A stretch of DNA of 64,000 nt, taken from Candidatus Planktophila dulcis. GTDB taxonomy: Bacteria > Actinomycetota > Actinomycetes > Nanopelagicales > Nanopelagicaceae. The translations under genes and the position numbers were made by a program. The DNA lies in contig NZ_CP016777.1 of assembly GCF_002288225.1 (NCBI RefSeq), positions 434,001 to 498,000 on the forward strand, given 5' to 3'. The notes under the pieces were generated by a model, which saw only the letters and a program-made list of their open reading frames with translations, did no database searches and was not told the DNA's origin. Of this stretch, positions 7,817 to 15,934 are shown piece after piece. Positions within the stretch are counted from its first letter, which is position 1; the number at the start of each line of letters is the position of its first letter.

Positions 7817-9445
7817 ATGGCAAATATTGAAACTTTTCAAAATATCCCAGATGCAGTTCGTTCTCTGAATGGTTTTTCCCATATTGGATACACGCCACAA
7901 ACTGCCATCGCGGATATTATCGATAATTCAATATCTGCCAAAGCAACCAAAATAAATGTGCAGATTATTCCTAGAATCGAAGGTACAACTGTCTACATCG
8001 CCGACAACGGAACTGGAATGTCGAGAGAAAGACTAAAAGAAGCCATGAGGTTTGGTTCTTCAACTGACTTAAAGAACTCAGAGCTATCTGTGTATGGACT
8101 TGGATTCAAACTAGCCTCGCTCTCATTTGCGCCAAGATTTACAATGATTAGCCGCGATAGTAAAGGTTCAGTGAATGCTGCTACATGGGATAAAGCGGAC
8201 CAAGCAGAGCACCCTTGGCAAGTAAGCATTACTGATGAACCGGCTCGTCAGCACTTGGACGTATTAACTGCTGCAACGAACGGAAAGTCTGGAACGGTGC
8301 TTGTTTGGGAAAACGCCGATCTCAAACTGGCCGATTCAATCAAAAGACAAACGCTCGACCAAGGAAAAATGTATGAGCGAATCAGGAACAACATCAAGAA
8401 TCATTTGGCTTTAGTTTTTCATAGATTTTTAGAGGGCACCGCTGGTGGCTATCAAAGGGTTGAGATTTTCTTGGATAATGAAGAAATCAAACCATTTAAT
8501 CCTGTTGACAAAGTTTTTGTGCTATCTGACTGGCACCATCCGGTTGAAGAGTTTCAGGAAAAGATTGTGCATGATGGCAAAGAAGTAGCCGTGGCATATT
8601 CCATTCAAGCTTTCTTGCTTAATCCGGATAAATCAGCGGAGAATAAGGAGGTATTGGAAAAGTCAAGACAAGAGCTGAATTTGCAAGGCATTTATGTTTA
8701 TAGAGATTCCCGACTTCTACAAATGCCAGACTGGTTAAGTTTTGCTACAACACGGCACAATGCATATAACGCTTTAAGATTTGTACTTGAAATTGATCCA
8801 AGATTGACGACACATGTTGGTTTAGACGTAAAGAAGAGTAATCTGGAGCTTCCAGTAACAATGTTTGAATCTCTGAGCCCAATTGTAAAACAATTCAGAA
8901 CAGAGGCTGAAAGCAGAAATGTAAAACGTCGTCGTGATGATAATGCAAAAAGAACGCCTGCAGATGTACACGCCGCTTCCTCAGCAAATATTTATAAGCA
9001 TCGAAATGATTTACCATTACCACCGATAGAGCGAATATCTAGAACTGATGTAGAAGTGACTAATTCATATGGAACTAATACTTTACGACTTCGGGAATTC
9101 GCTAGGGCTGTAAAGCCTGAAGAAGTTGTACTACCAGTCGAATCTTTAGATGATGGTGTTTTATACGAGCCAGTATTCAATGGTTCTGACATCTTAATCA
9201 AGCTGAATCAGGGACATGATTTTTACCAAAAGTATTACCTGCGGTGTATTGGAAATCCAATAGCCATGGAAGCTATGGACACACTGCTTTGGTGTTTTGC
9301 TAGAGCCGAGGTTCAAAGTACAGCTGAAATCCGAACACAATTTGCTGAAATGCGAGAATTTGTCTCTACATTATTGCGGAAGATTGCAGAGGAGAAGCAA
9401 TTTGTGGAATTAGACGACTCTGAAGATGGAGATTTGGATGAGTGA
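7817..9445 (+). CDS. GHKL ATPase, MORC/MutL-like, of a restriction system
   Basis: A 542-residue protein with an N-terminal GHKL (Bergerat) ATP-binding fold: N-box DIIDN at 33-37, G1 box ADNGTGM at 62-68, G2 box YGLGFK at 93-98. A probable S5-like transducer region follows to about residue 330 (Lys near KKSNLELP at about 337), and the C-terminal region is unassigned. Such ATPases (prokaryotic MORC/paraMORC) dimerise on ATP binding and clamp DNA, and are known next to helicases and nucleases in restriction systems. It starts two bases after the SNF2 stop and overlaps the HNH gene by 8 bases, so all are co-translated. It is not Hsp90, GyrB or a histidine kinase, since their additional domains are absent. 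Confidence 0.85.
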   Translation: MANIETFQNIPDAVRSLNGFSHIGYTPQTAIADIIDNSISAKATKINVQIIPRIEGTTVYIADNGTGMSRERLKEAMRFGSSTDLKNSELSVYGLGFKLASLSFAPRFTMISRDSKGSVNAATWDKADQAEHPWQVSITDEPARQHLDVLTAATNGKSGTVLVWENADLKLADSIKRQTLDQGKMYERIRNNIKNHLALVFHRFLEGTAGGYQRVEIFLDNEEIKPFNPVDKVFVLSDWHHPVEEFQEKIVHDGKEVAVAYSIQAFLLNPDKSAENKEVLEKSRQELNLQGIYVYRDSRLLQMPDWLSFATTRHNAYNALRFVLEIDPRLTTHVGLDVKKSNLELPVTMFESLSPIVKQFRTEAESRNVKRRRDDNAKRTPADVHAASSANIYKHRNDLPLPPIERISRTDVEVTNSYGTNTLRLREFARAVKPEEVVLPVESLDDGVLYEPVFNGSDILIKLNQGHDFYQKYYLRCIGNPIAMEAMDTLLWCFARAEVQSTAEIRTQFAEMREFVSTLLRKIAEEKQFVELDDSEDGDLDE

Positions 9446-10241
9446 AACGCTCGCTGATCTTTCCCGAGCTTTAGGGCTAGATTTAGTTGATTCTCCTCTT
9501 CAGGAAGGCTCAGGTTTCACATTCGGATTGCGCGTGAGAGACCTCCCTGCTCCCTCTGGGTTTGAGATACGTGTCCAGCAATCACTGATGTCGACGAAGG
9601 CACAACTATTTCTGGACAATTTCCCAGGAGACTTATTGTTAACGTGTAAAGATTCCTTCAAAATGTATCAGGAACAGATATCCAGCGTAATTTGTTCAGC
9701 CGAAACTTCCGGATTGTCAGTAGAACTATTGGTCGATGGAAATCCAAATTTGATGGAGTTTTCAAATTTGAAATGGGAATCGCTCTCGCTGACACTTCAT
9801 AAGAAATTTGTTAATTATGAGGATGCATCAAATTGCTTGAAGCTAACTGTTCTGATTGCATTTTCAATTCTTATTCCCTTAATAGCTGAAGAACCGGAAC
9901 AACTACTGGAAGAAGTTTCATCCGCTTACCAGGAGGAAGGCAGAAAGAGTTCGGTTACCATAAATAAGTATGAACGCAGTAGAGTGAATAGAGCCATTGC
10001 GCTTGAGATACACGGGTTCATTTGTAAAGGGTGCGATTTACGAATGGCAGATCTGTATGGTCCAATCGGTGAGGGCGTAATTCACGTACATCACTTGGAG
10101 CCTGTTTCGTTAATGGATTCACCTCGTATTCTAAATCCTGCAACAGATTTAGTTCCATTGTGTCCAAATTGTCACGCAATTGTTCATCGAAGGAACCCAC
10201 CATTAAGCATTCTAGATTTGAAGATGTCAATTGGCAGATGA
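9438..10241 (+). CDS. HNH endonuclease
   Basis: About 267 residues. The C-terminus holds a full zinc-bound HNH fold: CKGC near residue 192, HVHHLEP near 216, an Asn in NPATDLVPLCPNCH, and a final His in HAIVHRR. The first His of HVHH and the last His are the expected catalytic and metal ligands. The N-terminal 170 residues are of unknown fold and may recognise DNA or partner proteins. The ATG at 9438 overlaps the end of the GHKL gene; an ATG at 9426 is also in frame. As the second nuclease of the locus it may make the cut after helicase/ATPase action, or act on modified DNA like McrA-type enzymes. Confidence 0.88.
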   Translation: MSETLADLSRALGLDLVDSPLQEGSGFTFGLRVRDLPAPSGFEIRVQQSLMSTKAQLFLDNFPGDLLLTCKDSFKMYQEQISSVICSAETSGLSVELLVDGNPNLMEFSNLKWESLSLTLHKKFVNYEDASNCLKLTVLIAFSILIPLIAEEPEQLLEEVSSAYQEEGRKSSVTINKYERSRVNRAIALEIHGFICKGCDLRMADLYGPIGEGVIHVHHLEPVSLMDSPRILNPATDLVPLCPNCHAIVHRRNPPLSILDLKMSIGR

Positions 10242-10267
10242 AGAACTTGGAATTGTAGTGGTTGAAA

Positions 10268-11617
10268 ATGCCTTCGAATATTAGTATCTCAGCCAATGAG
10301 AGTTTCGGGTATGACAAGAACTCGGCTCAATCAATATATAATTTCGCATTACTTCTAACTGATAAATCGCTGGCAGAGGCAATTGTACTGCCAGAGAATC
10401 TTGAGAACTTGAAAGACCGAGGAAAACTAGGGACTCTTGTCGAGAAGTATTATTTTAAACATGAACCACCTAACGACCACAACCCTGATTTTGCAGAGGC
10501 TGGCGTGGAACTAAAAGTTACAGGTGTAATAAAACATGGCTCTGGAAGGTATGTTGCAAAAGAACGATTAGTTCTAACAATGATTAATTACGACCATATA
10601 GTTAAGGAATCCTGGGAATCCAACAGTTTTTTCAATAAATGTAAAAAGATGTTGATTATGTTTTACCTTTACTCGCGTGATATTCCAGTTATAGATCGTA
10701 AATTCGTTCTAAGTCCATTGATGTATGAGATACCTGAATCTGACTTACCCGTAATTAGAGCTGACTGGGAGAAAATTCAAAGCAAAGTCATTCAAGGTAG
10801 AGCTCATGAGTTATCCGAAGGTGACACGTTCTATCTAGGTGCGTGCAGAAAAGGAGCCGGAGGCGTCAAGGAGAAGTTAAAGTCGCAGCCATTTTCTACA
10901 GTAGGAGCACCAGGACGCGCTTTTTCATTCAAGCAAGGCTATTTGAATCAACTGATTTCTAATGTTCAGGATGAATCAGATTTAGGCGTGACAGGGGAAG
11001 TTTCAATAGAAGAGGCTACCCAATCTAGATTCGCCCGGTTTTTGGGGAAGAGTATTGACGAAATATCTATAGAACTAAATCATCATAAACGAGATAAGAA
11101 CCATAAGAATTTTCATCGTGAGATTGCCATAAAGATTCTCGCCAATGGTGGTTCTTCAGTCAGTGAGATTGTTAAGGCTGGTATTGAAATGAAAACTGTG
11201 CGCCTTCAGAGTAATGGCAAGCCCAAGGAATCGATGTCTTTCCCAGCTTTTGATTTCATTGAGATATTGAGTGAGATTTGGGAGGAGTCAGTTTTTTCCG
11301 AGAAAATAGAACGTAAGTTTTTACTGGTTGTATTTACAACTGGTCCTGACGGAAAAGAGAGACTGGAAAAGGTTGGGTATTGGAATATGCCTTATGCCGA
11401 TCGCCTCGAAGCCGAGAGGGTTTGGCACGATACACAAAGAAGATCTGCATTAAATGCTCACGATTTGCCCGGTATGAAGGAAAGTCATGTGGCACACGTG
11501 CGACCAAAGGCTAAGGATGGAAGCGATAAGGCTCTGACTCCTCAAGGCGATATGAGAACTAAACAATGCTTCTGGCTGAATGCTTCTTATATCGCACAAG
11601 TCGTAGCCTCTATTTAG
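10268..11617 (+). CDS. MutH/Sau3AI-type restriction endonuclease
   Basis: About 449 residues with the MutH/Sau3AI catalytic signature: GTLVEKYYF, then NPDFAEAGVELKVTG giving D74, E81 and K83 (D-Xn-E-x-K), and a downstream ERLVLTMINY strand. Sau3AI itself is about 490 residues with two MutH-like halves and cuts GATC; the length here fits that two-lobed plan. An ATG at 10268 is preferred over a TTG at 10262; the Shine-Dalgarno is weak either way. The last bases overlap the convergent cytosine methyltransferase gene, which resembles M.Sau3AI, supporting a matched enzyme pair. Target GATC is inferred from the family, not shown. Confidence 0.85.
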   Translation: MPSNISISANESFGYDKNSAQSIYNFALLLTDKSLAEAIVLPENLENLKDRGKLGTLVEKYYFKHEPPNDHNPDFAEAGVELKVTGVIKHGSGRYVAKERLVLTMINYDHIVKESWESNSFFNKCKKMLIMFYLYSRDIPVIDRKFVLSPLMYEIPESDLPVIRADWEKIQSKVIQGRAHELSEGDTFYLGACRKGAGGVKEKLKSQPFSTVGAPGRAFSFKQGYLNQLISNVQDESDLGVTGEVSIEEATQSRFARFLGKSIDEISIELNHHKRDKNHKNFHREIAIKILANGGSSVSEIVKAGIEMKTVRLQSNGKPKESMSFPAFDFIEILSEIWEESVFSEKIERKFLLVVFTTGPDGKERLEKVGYWNMPYADRLEAERVWHDTQRRSALNAHDLPGMKESHVAHVRPKAKDGSDKALTPQGDMRTKQCFWLNASYIAQVVASI

Positions 11618-12869
11618 ATTTGATTTCCATCGCAAGAACTTTGCCAACTTGTTCAATTAATCCAATTACCAGCGCATTACCCATAAAGAATGCTCGCTTG
11701 GCGTCAGTGACCACTTTGCCTTCTGCATTCATCTGGCTCCACTCGTCAGGAAAGCCGTTGAGCCGCTCAAGTTCGACTGGCGTCAATCTCCTATAGCCAC
11801 TCTTTGTTTTGATGATGTGCTTGAATCTAGATGGAGTTGTCCCACCTTCACCAGTCAAGATTGTTCGACTTGGGTTGGTCAGAAGATCAGGAAAAGCCAT
11901 CTTTCCTTCTGCATAGTTATAGGTAACACCGCTTCCTTTGTGTGTACGCTCAATACTTTTTGCTCCTTTAAGGTATTTCCACTCTTTGAGTCTTTTATCC
12001 TCAACCCAATATTCATCAGGCACTTGTGAGTCTGGTTGCAGAATGTCTCCAAGCACAACTGGATTTGATGCCAGCTTTGCTTGCGACTTAACTGTGTACG
12101 CGACTCCATCAATGAAGTAGCCAGAGTTTAGGAACGGGCTCTTATCCTGCCCTTTGTTGAACTTAGCGCTGATTTCATCCGCTTCTTGATCTAAGTCAAT
12201 TTCCTGAAGGTTGTCCGTTAACTTTTCTATTGGAAGAGCTCTAGCGAGAATGCCGGTCTTTGCAATAACGGACTCGGGCGTCGATTTCTTTGCACCCTTT
12301 TTCAATCTAGTAGCAACGATAAATACGCGAATTCTCCTCTGGGGAAATCCATACTCGGCAGCGTTAACTACGCGCCATTCAATTGAATAGCCTTCGTCTC
12401 CCAAAGTCTTAAGCATTACGGCGAAGTCACGTCCACGTTGATTAGATGGTGACTTTAGAAGTCGATCTACATTCTCAAGAAAAATGAACCTAGGCTTCTG
12501 CCCATTAACCAAACGGAGAATTTCCCACCATAGAACACCTTTTTTACCTTTAAGTCCCTTGGAGGAATTGAGGGTTTTGGCTACTGAATAATCTTGGCAA
12601 GGGAATCCACCTACAAGGAGATCAATATTCTTGGGAAGCGCTTTTACTTTTGCAATATCAAGATTGGTATGGCCCTCTTCACCGAATTGAGCGACATAAA
12701 CATCTGAGGCATGTTGGACTTTGGTTGCGGGTTCCCATTGATTAGAGAATGTGGTTTTCCAACCAGCGCGAGCTAAGCCGATGCGGAAGCCACCAACGCC
12801 AGCGAAGAGTTCAGCCACATTTCCGACTGAATTTGTTGGCTCTTTAAAGCCTTTTGATTTGTATGCCAC
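11610..12869 (-). CDS. DNA (cytosine-5) methyltransferase, Sau3AI-type
   Basis: A 419-residue C5-methyltransferase with ordered motifs: I (ELFAGVGGFRIG, 20-31), IV (GGFPCQDYS, catalytic Cys91), VI (ENV, 132-134), VIII (QRR, 177-179), and IX/X near the C-terminus (ERLNGFPDEW, MGNALV). The stretch SNQWEPATKVQHASDVYV and the long KGLKGKKGVLWW segment are, from memory, typical of M.Sau3AI-like enzymes that make GAT-5mC. The start is GTG with GGAGG six bases upstream. It would protect host GATC sites from the convergent nuclease, and the genes overlap by 8 bases at their 3' ends. A loose inverted repeat ACTGAC/GTCAGT (12903-12908 and 12939-12944) lies in its promoter region. Confidence 0.93.
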   Translation of the reverse strand: MAYKSKGFKEPTNSVGNVAELFAGVGGFRIGLARAGWKTTFSNQWEPATKVQHASDVYVAQFGEEGHTNLDIAKVKALPKNIDLLVGGFPCQDYSVAKTLNSSKGLKGKKGVLWWEILRLVNGQKPRFIFLENVDRLLKSPSNQRGRDFAVMLKTLGDEGYSIEWRVVNAAEYGFPQRRIRVFIVATRLKKGAKKSTPESVIAKTGILARALPIEKLTDNLQEIDLDQEADEISAKFNKGQDKSPFLNSGYFIDGVAYTVKSQAKLASNPVVLGDILQPDSQVPDEYWVEDKRLKEWKYLKGAKSIERTHKGSGVTYNYAEGKMAFPDLLTNPSRTILTGEGGTTPSRFKHIIKTKSGYRRLTPVELERLNGFPDEWSQMNAEGKVVTDAKRAFFMGNALVIGLIEQVGKVLAMEIKSK

Positions 12870-12965
12870 TTATTGCCTCCGGGCTGAAGCATAGGAATAA
12901 GGACTGACAAGGTGTGGGATCGACGCGCCATTCCCTAAGTCAGTGTTGGCCTCTATGGTGGACTT

Positions 12966-13478
12966 ATGAAGTCCTACCTCCTCATCCTGCTGCCTCTCGC
13001 TATCTTCTTGCTTTGGGTCATCCGTCGTGCTCCCAAGAGCTTAACTTCTGCCAATACTCGCCCCGACTTCATCCGCCAGGCAGCTGACTCAATTCATGGA
13101 CCAGAAGTAGTCGTTGCTTCTTCATCCAGTGAAGCAGCACCCCATGGAGTCGATTACAACTATGACGTTGTGGGGGAGAGCTTTCAGAGAGATCACTTGA
13201 TGGCTTTGGTTAGATCTCATAATGCATTTAGCGTGGGTGAGATATATGGAATCGCAACTCTTGAGCCAGAGCCAACAAATGAGTTTGATCCAACTGCTGT
13301 GAAGGTTGTTGTGGAGGGCGTGCAGGTGGGATATATCCCTAAGTTTGATTCAGCTGCTGTGACGCAGATGATTGGAAAGAGCGGTAAGAAAGAGATGCAG
13401 GTTCCGGTTCGAATTGGCTTTGATACTGATTCCCCTCAGCCGCTTATTGGGGTGCGCATTGCACTTGTTGTTAAGTGA
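12966..13478 (+). CDS. Membrane-anchored HIRAN-domain protein
   Basis: A 170-residue protein. Residues 3-20 form a hydrophobic segment followed by RRAPK, giving a single N-terminal membrane anchor with the rest probably cytoplasmic. Residues 70-165 match the HIRAN domain: VVGESFQRDHL, then LEPEPTNEFDPTAVKVVVEG and VQVGYIPKFDSAAV, the usual E-P-x-N-x-x-D-x-x-A-V plus GYIP signature. HIRAN domains bind DNA 3' ends in eukaryotic HLTF and occur alone in bacteria near restriction or phage genes. It is divergent from the methyltransferase and 16 bp upstream of the PRTase gene. A membrane-tethered HIRAN is unusual. Confidence 0.8.
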   Translation: MKSYLLILLPLAIFLLWVIRRAPKSLTSANTRPDFIRQAADSIHGPEVVVASSSSEAAPHGVDYNYDVVGESFQRDHLMALVRSHNAFSVGEIYGIATLEPEPTNEFDPTAVKVVVEGVQVGYIPKFDSAAVTQMIGKSGKKEMQVPVRIGFDTDSPQPLIGVRIALVVK

Positions 13479-13494
13479 TCACCGGTAGTGTGAT

Positions 13495-14121
13495 ATGAGC
13501 AAGCCGAAACACATAATTTTGCCGAACACATATAAATTGTGGGATAAGGGTATTTCACTAAGTCTGTACTCGCGCTCATATGACCCAATCACGCACAAAC
13601 AAGATTTTACAGAGCTCGGCCAGGCAGTTTACGAGTATAAATATTATAGAGACTTATCTTTGGCGAGAAGGCAAGAATTGGTCAGGCTTTGTTCAGGAGC
13701 AATCTCAAAAACTCTCAAGTTAGAGGAAGAAACTGAAAGGTTAAATTTCAATAGCTGCATCGGGGTGATGCCGAACAGAACGACCGGGCATTCACTTCCC
13801 CTAGATCTGGCTTTGCAGTTATCGGTAAAATTCGATTGGTTACGAGATGACTCGAATTGCTTAATTAAGGCAAAGGAACTACCCGTCATGAAGGGTTTGC
13901 TAGATTACAACCTGAGAATAGAAGCCCTGAAAGGTGCCTACGAGGTTGATCCTAAATATGATTTTGAGGGGATTCGAGGATTCTTGATAATTGATGATGT
14001 ATTTGAAAGTGGTTCTACGCTCCGCGAGGTTTGTAGGAGCTTAGAGAGAATCGTGCCCGAAATTCCAAGGTATGTACTCACGTTGACACATTTGAGGAAA
14101 GTTTGGGACGCTCCAAGATGA
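13495..14121 (+). CDS. Phosphoribosyltransferase-fold protein (type I)
   Basis: A 208-residue protein with a clear PRPP-binding loop, LIIDDVFESGSTL at 164-176: the two acidic residues D167-D168 and the following S/G/T-rich loop are the type I PRTase hallmark. An upstream VMPNRTTGHSLPLDLALQL stretch corresponds to the region before the loop in ComF-like and orotate PRTase-like proteins. The substrate is unknown. Its stop overlaps the ATG of the SLOG gene (ATGA), so both are made together, suggesting nucleotide metabolism or signalling as a two-gene module next to the restriction locus. It is not a recognised purine or pyrimidine salvage enzyme by length or by the N-terminal half. Confidence 0.75.
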   Translation: MSKPKHIILPNTYKLWDKGISLSLYSRSYDPITHKQDFTELGQAVYEYKYYRDLSLARRQELVRLCSGAISKTLKLEEETERLNFNSCIGVMPNRTTGHSLPLDLALQLSVKFDWLRDDSNCLIKAKELPVMKGLLDYNLRIEALKGAYEVDPKYDFEGIRGFLIIDDVFESGSTLREVCRSLERIVPEIPRYVLTLTHLRKVWDAPR

Positions 14122-14678
14122 AAATAGTTCTTGCAGGTTCTCGCAAGCTAGCTTTTATTCCTGAACCAGTGATTTCAAGGCTTCAGGATCATATGCAAGC
14201 TGGAGACACTTTTTTCATAGGAGATGCACCTGGCGTAGATTCAACTTTTCAGCAATTTATGGTCAGGAATAGTTACGAGAATGTTGAAGTCTTTTCAAGC
14301 GCTGGTTATGTACGTAATAACATCGGAAAGTGGCAGGAACATCAGATTGAAACAACTTTGAAAAGCAAGTCAAATGCCCTACACGCTTTCAAGGATCGCG
14401 AGATGTGCAAGCGTGCAGATTTAGGAATTATGATTTGGGATCAAGAGAGTGCTGGAACCTTGTCTAACGCACTCGATTTGTTAGAGCAAGAAAAGATTTG
14501 CCTTATTTACAATGCAGTGGACCAGGAATTCGTAAGGTTTGAGACAAGTGAAAGTTTGAATAAATGGCTTGTTTCACACCGAGAGGTAGCTGATGAAGCG
14601 CGGTCTAGACTTAATCGCTTTCGCAATCGCATGAAAATTGGTTCTAAGTTGGATTCGATTCAATCTGAACTGTTTTAG
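14118..14678 (+). CDS. SLOG-superfamily protein (YspA/DUF2493-like)
   Basis: From the ATG at 14118 (ATGA overlap with the PRTase stop) this gives 186 residues. The N-terminal Rossmann-like domain shows KIVLAGSRKL at 2-11 (GSR at 7-9), GDAPGVDSTF at 35-44, FKDREMCKRADLGIMIWD at 91-108 and SAGTLSNAL at 111-119. This is the nucleotide-pocket order of the SLOG superfamily that includes DprA, LOG and YspA. Family members bind or process nucleotides, and several are predicted sensors or effectors in conflict systems. A TTG five codons upstream (14103) is less likely. The 3' end overlaps the convergent PH-like gene by 35 bp. Function is inferred only to the level of nucleotide binding. Confidence 0.75.
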   Translation: MKIVLAGSRKLAFIPEPVISRLQDHMQAGDTFFIGDAPGVDSTFQQFMVRNSYENVEVFSSAGYVRNNIGKWQEHQIETTLKSKSNALHAFKDREMCKRADLGIMIWDQESAGTLSNALDLLEQEKICLIYNAVDQEFVRFETSESLNKWLVSHREVADEARSRLNRFRNRMKIGSKLDSIQSELF

Positions 14679-15471
14679 GCAACTCCAACTTCGGCTCCGC
14701 CCCCACCGCTTCCTTCTCCATCTTCTTCAGTTCTGCAATTACTTCCGCATACCCATGTTCATGAGCTGATGTTGCAGATCCTAGAAAGCGATTGAATTCT
14801 CGCCCTGTTGCAGGTGCAAAGCGCACACCCGATGTCTTCTGGCGGTTTGAGACGCTGATGAAGTAATCGGATTCATCCTCGTTTGTGGAGAGTTGTAATA
14901 GTTTGTCGAAGTTCCACTCTTGAGTCTTGATAGGACCTGTGAAGATAAGGCGCTCAGTAGTGAGCATGACTACTCCTTGATCTTTATCTACTTGAAGCTC
15001 GATGCCGGGAACTATCTGGCCTTTCATTGCGCCAACGCGAAAGCGAATACCTCCCCCTACGGGGATGCTCACACCTGTGGAGCCTCCGACATAGGAGGAA
15101 GGTGTGCGACCTGTCTCGTGGAAGATGCCTGTGGCAGACCAGAGAGTGTGCTCACCCTTTTGTTGCATCAGTGTGTTGGGTACTGAATCTTCACCCTTGG
15201 ATGCTGCTGTGAAGACGGTGATCAATTTGGTCAGTGATTGGACATCTTCTTGCCAGATCTCATGCAGGCGGTTGTATTCATTGGTGGCAGCTTTATCTGC
15301 GCGCTTTGCTTTGAAGCTTGCTATCCATCCCATGTGGATAAGGATAGTGACTGGCAGTGACATTGTGGGGTTTGTGCGGGCACCACGTCTGGTGGCTAAG
15401 AGTGAAACTCTCTCAGCCACTTCAGATGATTCAGCTTCAAAGACCTTGCTAATTGAGTAACGCTGCCTCAA
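14644..15471 (-). CDS. PH/GRAM-like domain protein
   Basis: A protein of up to 275 residues. Residues roughly 135-215 look like a bacterial PH (YokE/GRAM-like) domain: a basic beta strand, then GVVMLTTERLIFTGPIKTQEWNFDKL, matching the family's L-T-(N/T)-x-R-(I/L)-I-F and following W/I-x-(F/Y)-x-x-(I/L) pattern. The middle is helical (EIWQEDVQSLTKLITVFTAA) and the C-terminus is charged (ELKKMEKEAVGAEPKLELP). The start is uncertain: the longest frame begins at a TTG, with a GTG at 15420 and an ATG at 15363 as alternatives. It is convergent with the SLOG gene. Base composition is closer to the core, so it may already be outside the transferred block. Confidence 0.6.
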   Translation of the reverse strand: MRQRYSISKVFEAESSEVAERVSLLATRRGARTNPTMSLPVTILIHMGWIASFKAKRADKAATNEYNRLHEIWQEDVQSLTKLITVFTAASKGEDSVPNTLMQQKGEHTLWSATGIFHETGRTPSSYVGGSTGVSIPVGGGIRFRVGAMKGQIVPGIELQVDKDQGVVMLTTERLIFTGPIKTQEWNFDKLLQLSTNEDESDYFISVSNRQKTSGVRFAPATGREFNRFLGSATSAHEHGYAEVIAELKKMEKEAVGAEPKLELPKTVQIESNPT

Positions 15472-15753
15472 TTCAAAGGCCGGTTGACCAATCCAGCAGC
15501 TTGGTCTGAATTATCGATTTCGGTCGACGGGATCCGAAACTGGTAGCAAAGTAATATCTCTTGAAATAGATGACCATTCAATTGGCTATCTATTGGCAGA
15601 TATTTTTTAGAGTAGTTACAGATAGTTGTGGGGCAGCGGGGATTAATCACTTTCTGTAGTAGAAGCGCATTATTCGACTGTTATATTCTCTATGTGCTTA
15701 TTCGTTAGGTTGGCATACCTGAGATACAAGACGAATTGACACTGGAGGTGGGG
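15472..15753. other. Gap without convincing gene
   Basis: No frame here has a plausible start, Shine-Dalgarno and protein-like composition; the one 60-codon frame on the minus strand looks random. The sequence is AT-rich and contains short direct and inverted words only, such as CCATTCAATTGGC followed by TTGGCAGATA, none clearly functional. It separates the accessory block from the candidate small RNA, tRNA-like gene and conserved core, so it may hold the right boundary of the transferred region, but I find no attachment-site repeat. Confidence 0.4.
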
Positions 15754-15826
15754 AAGAAAAAACCCGCAGATTGCTCTGCGGGTTTATCTCTGTAGCTTCT
15801 GCTTTCGCAGCCGCCCCGTGACTCGG
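15754..15826 (-). ncRNA. Candidate small RNA with own promoter and terminator
   Basis: On the minus strand, TTGAAA (15855-15860) and TATCTT (15834-15839, with an upstream TG giving an extended -10) are 15 bases apart. Transcription would start near 15826. The RNA would contain a CTGC-GAAA-GCAG tetraloop hairpin (about 15798-15809) and end in the strong hairpin AACCCGCAGA / TCTGCGGGTT (15761-15784) followed by a T run on this strand. No ORF is present. The hairpin could also terminate rightward transcripts. I do not recognise the RNA family. Confidence 0.4.
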
Positions 15827-15934
15827 TGAAGCAAAGATAGCACCAAGTTTTGAATTTCAAGAGAGTTACTTATCCACATATTGATTCTTGTTGATCAAGA
15901 AGTTGTCTTCAGTTCTCTAAGTTACGCAACGCAT

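Noticed and set aside
14920-15460. Three plus-strand open frames antisense to the PH-like gene
   Set aside because: They overlap the better-supported minus-strand gene, have Cys/His-rich random composition and no ribosome binding sites.
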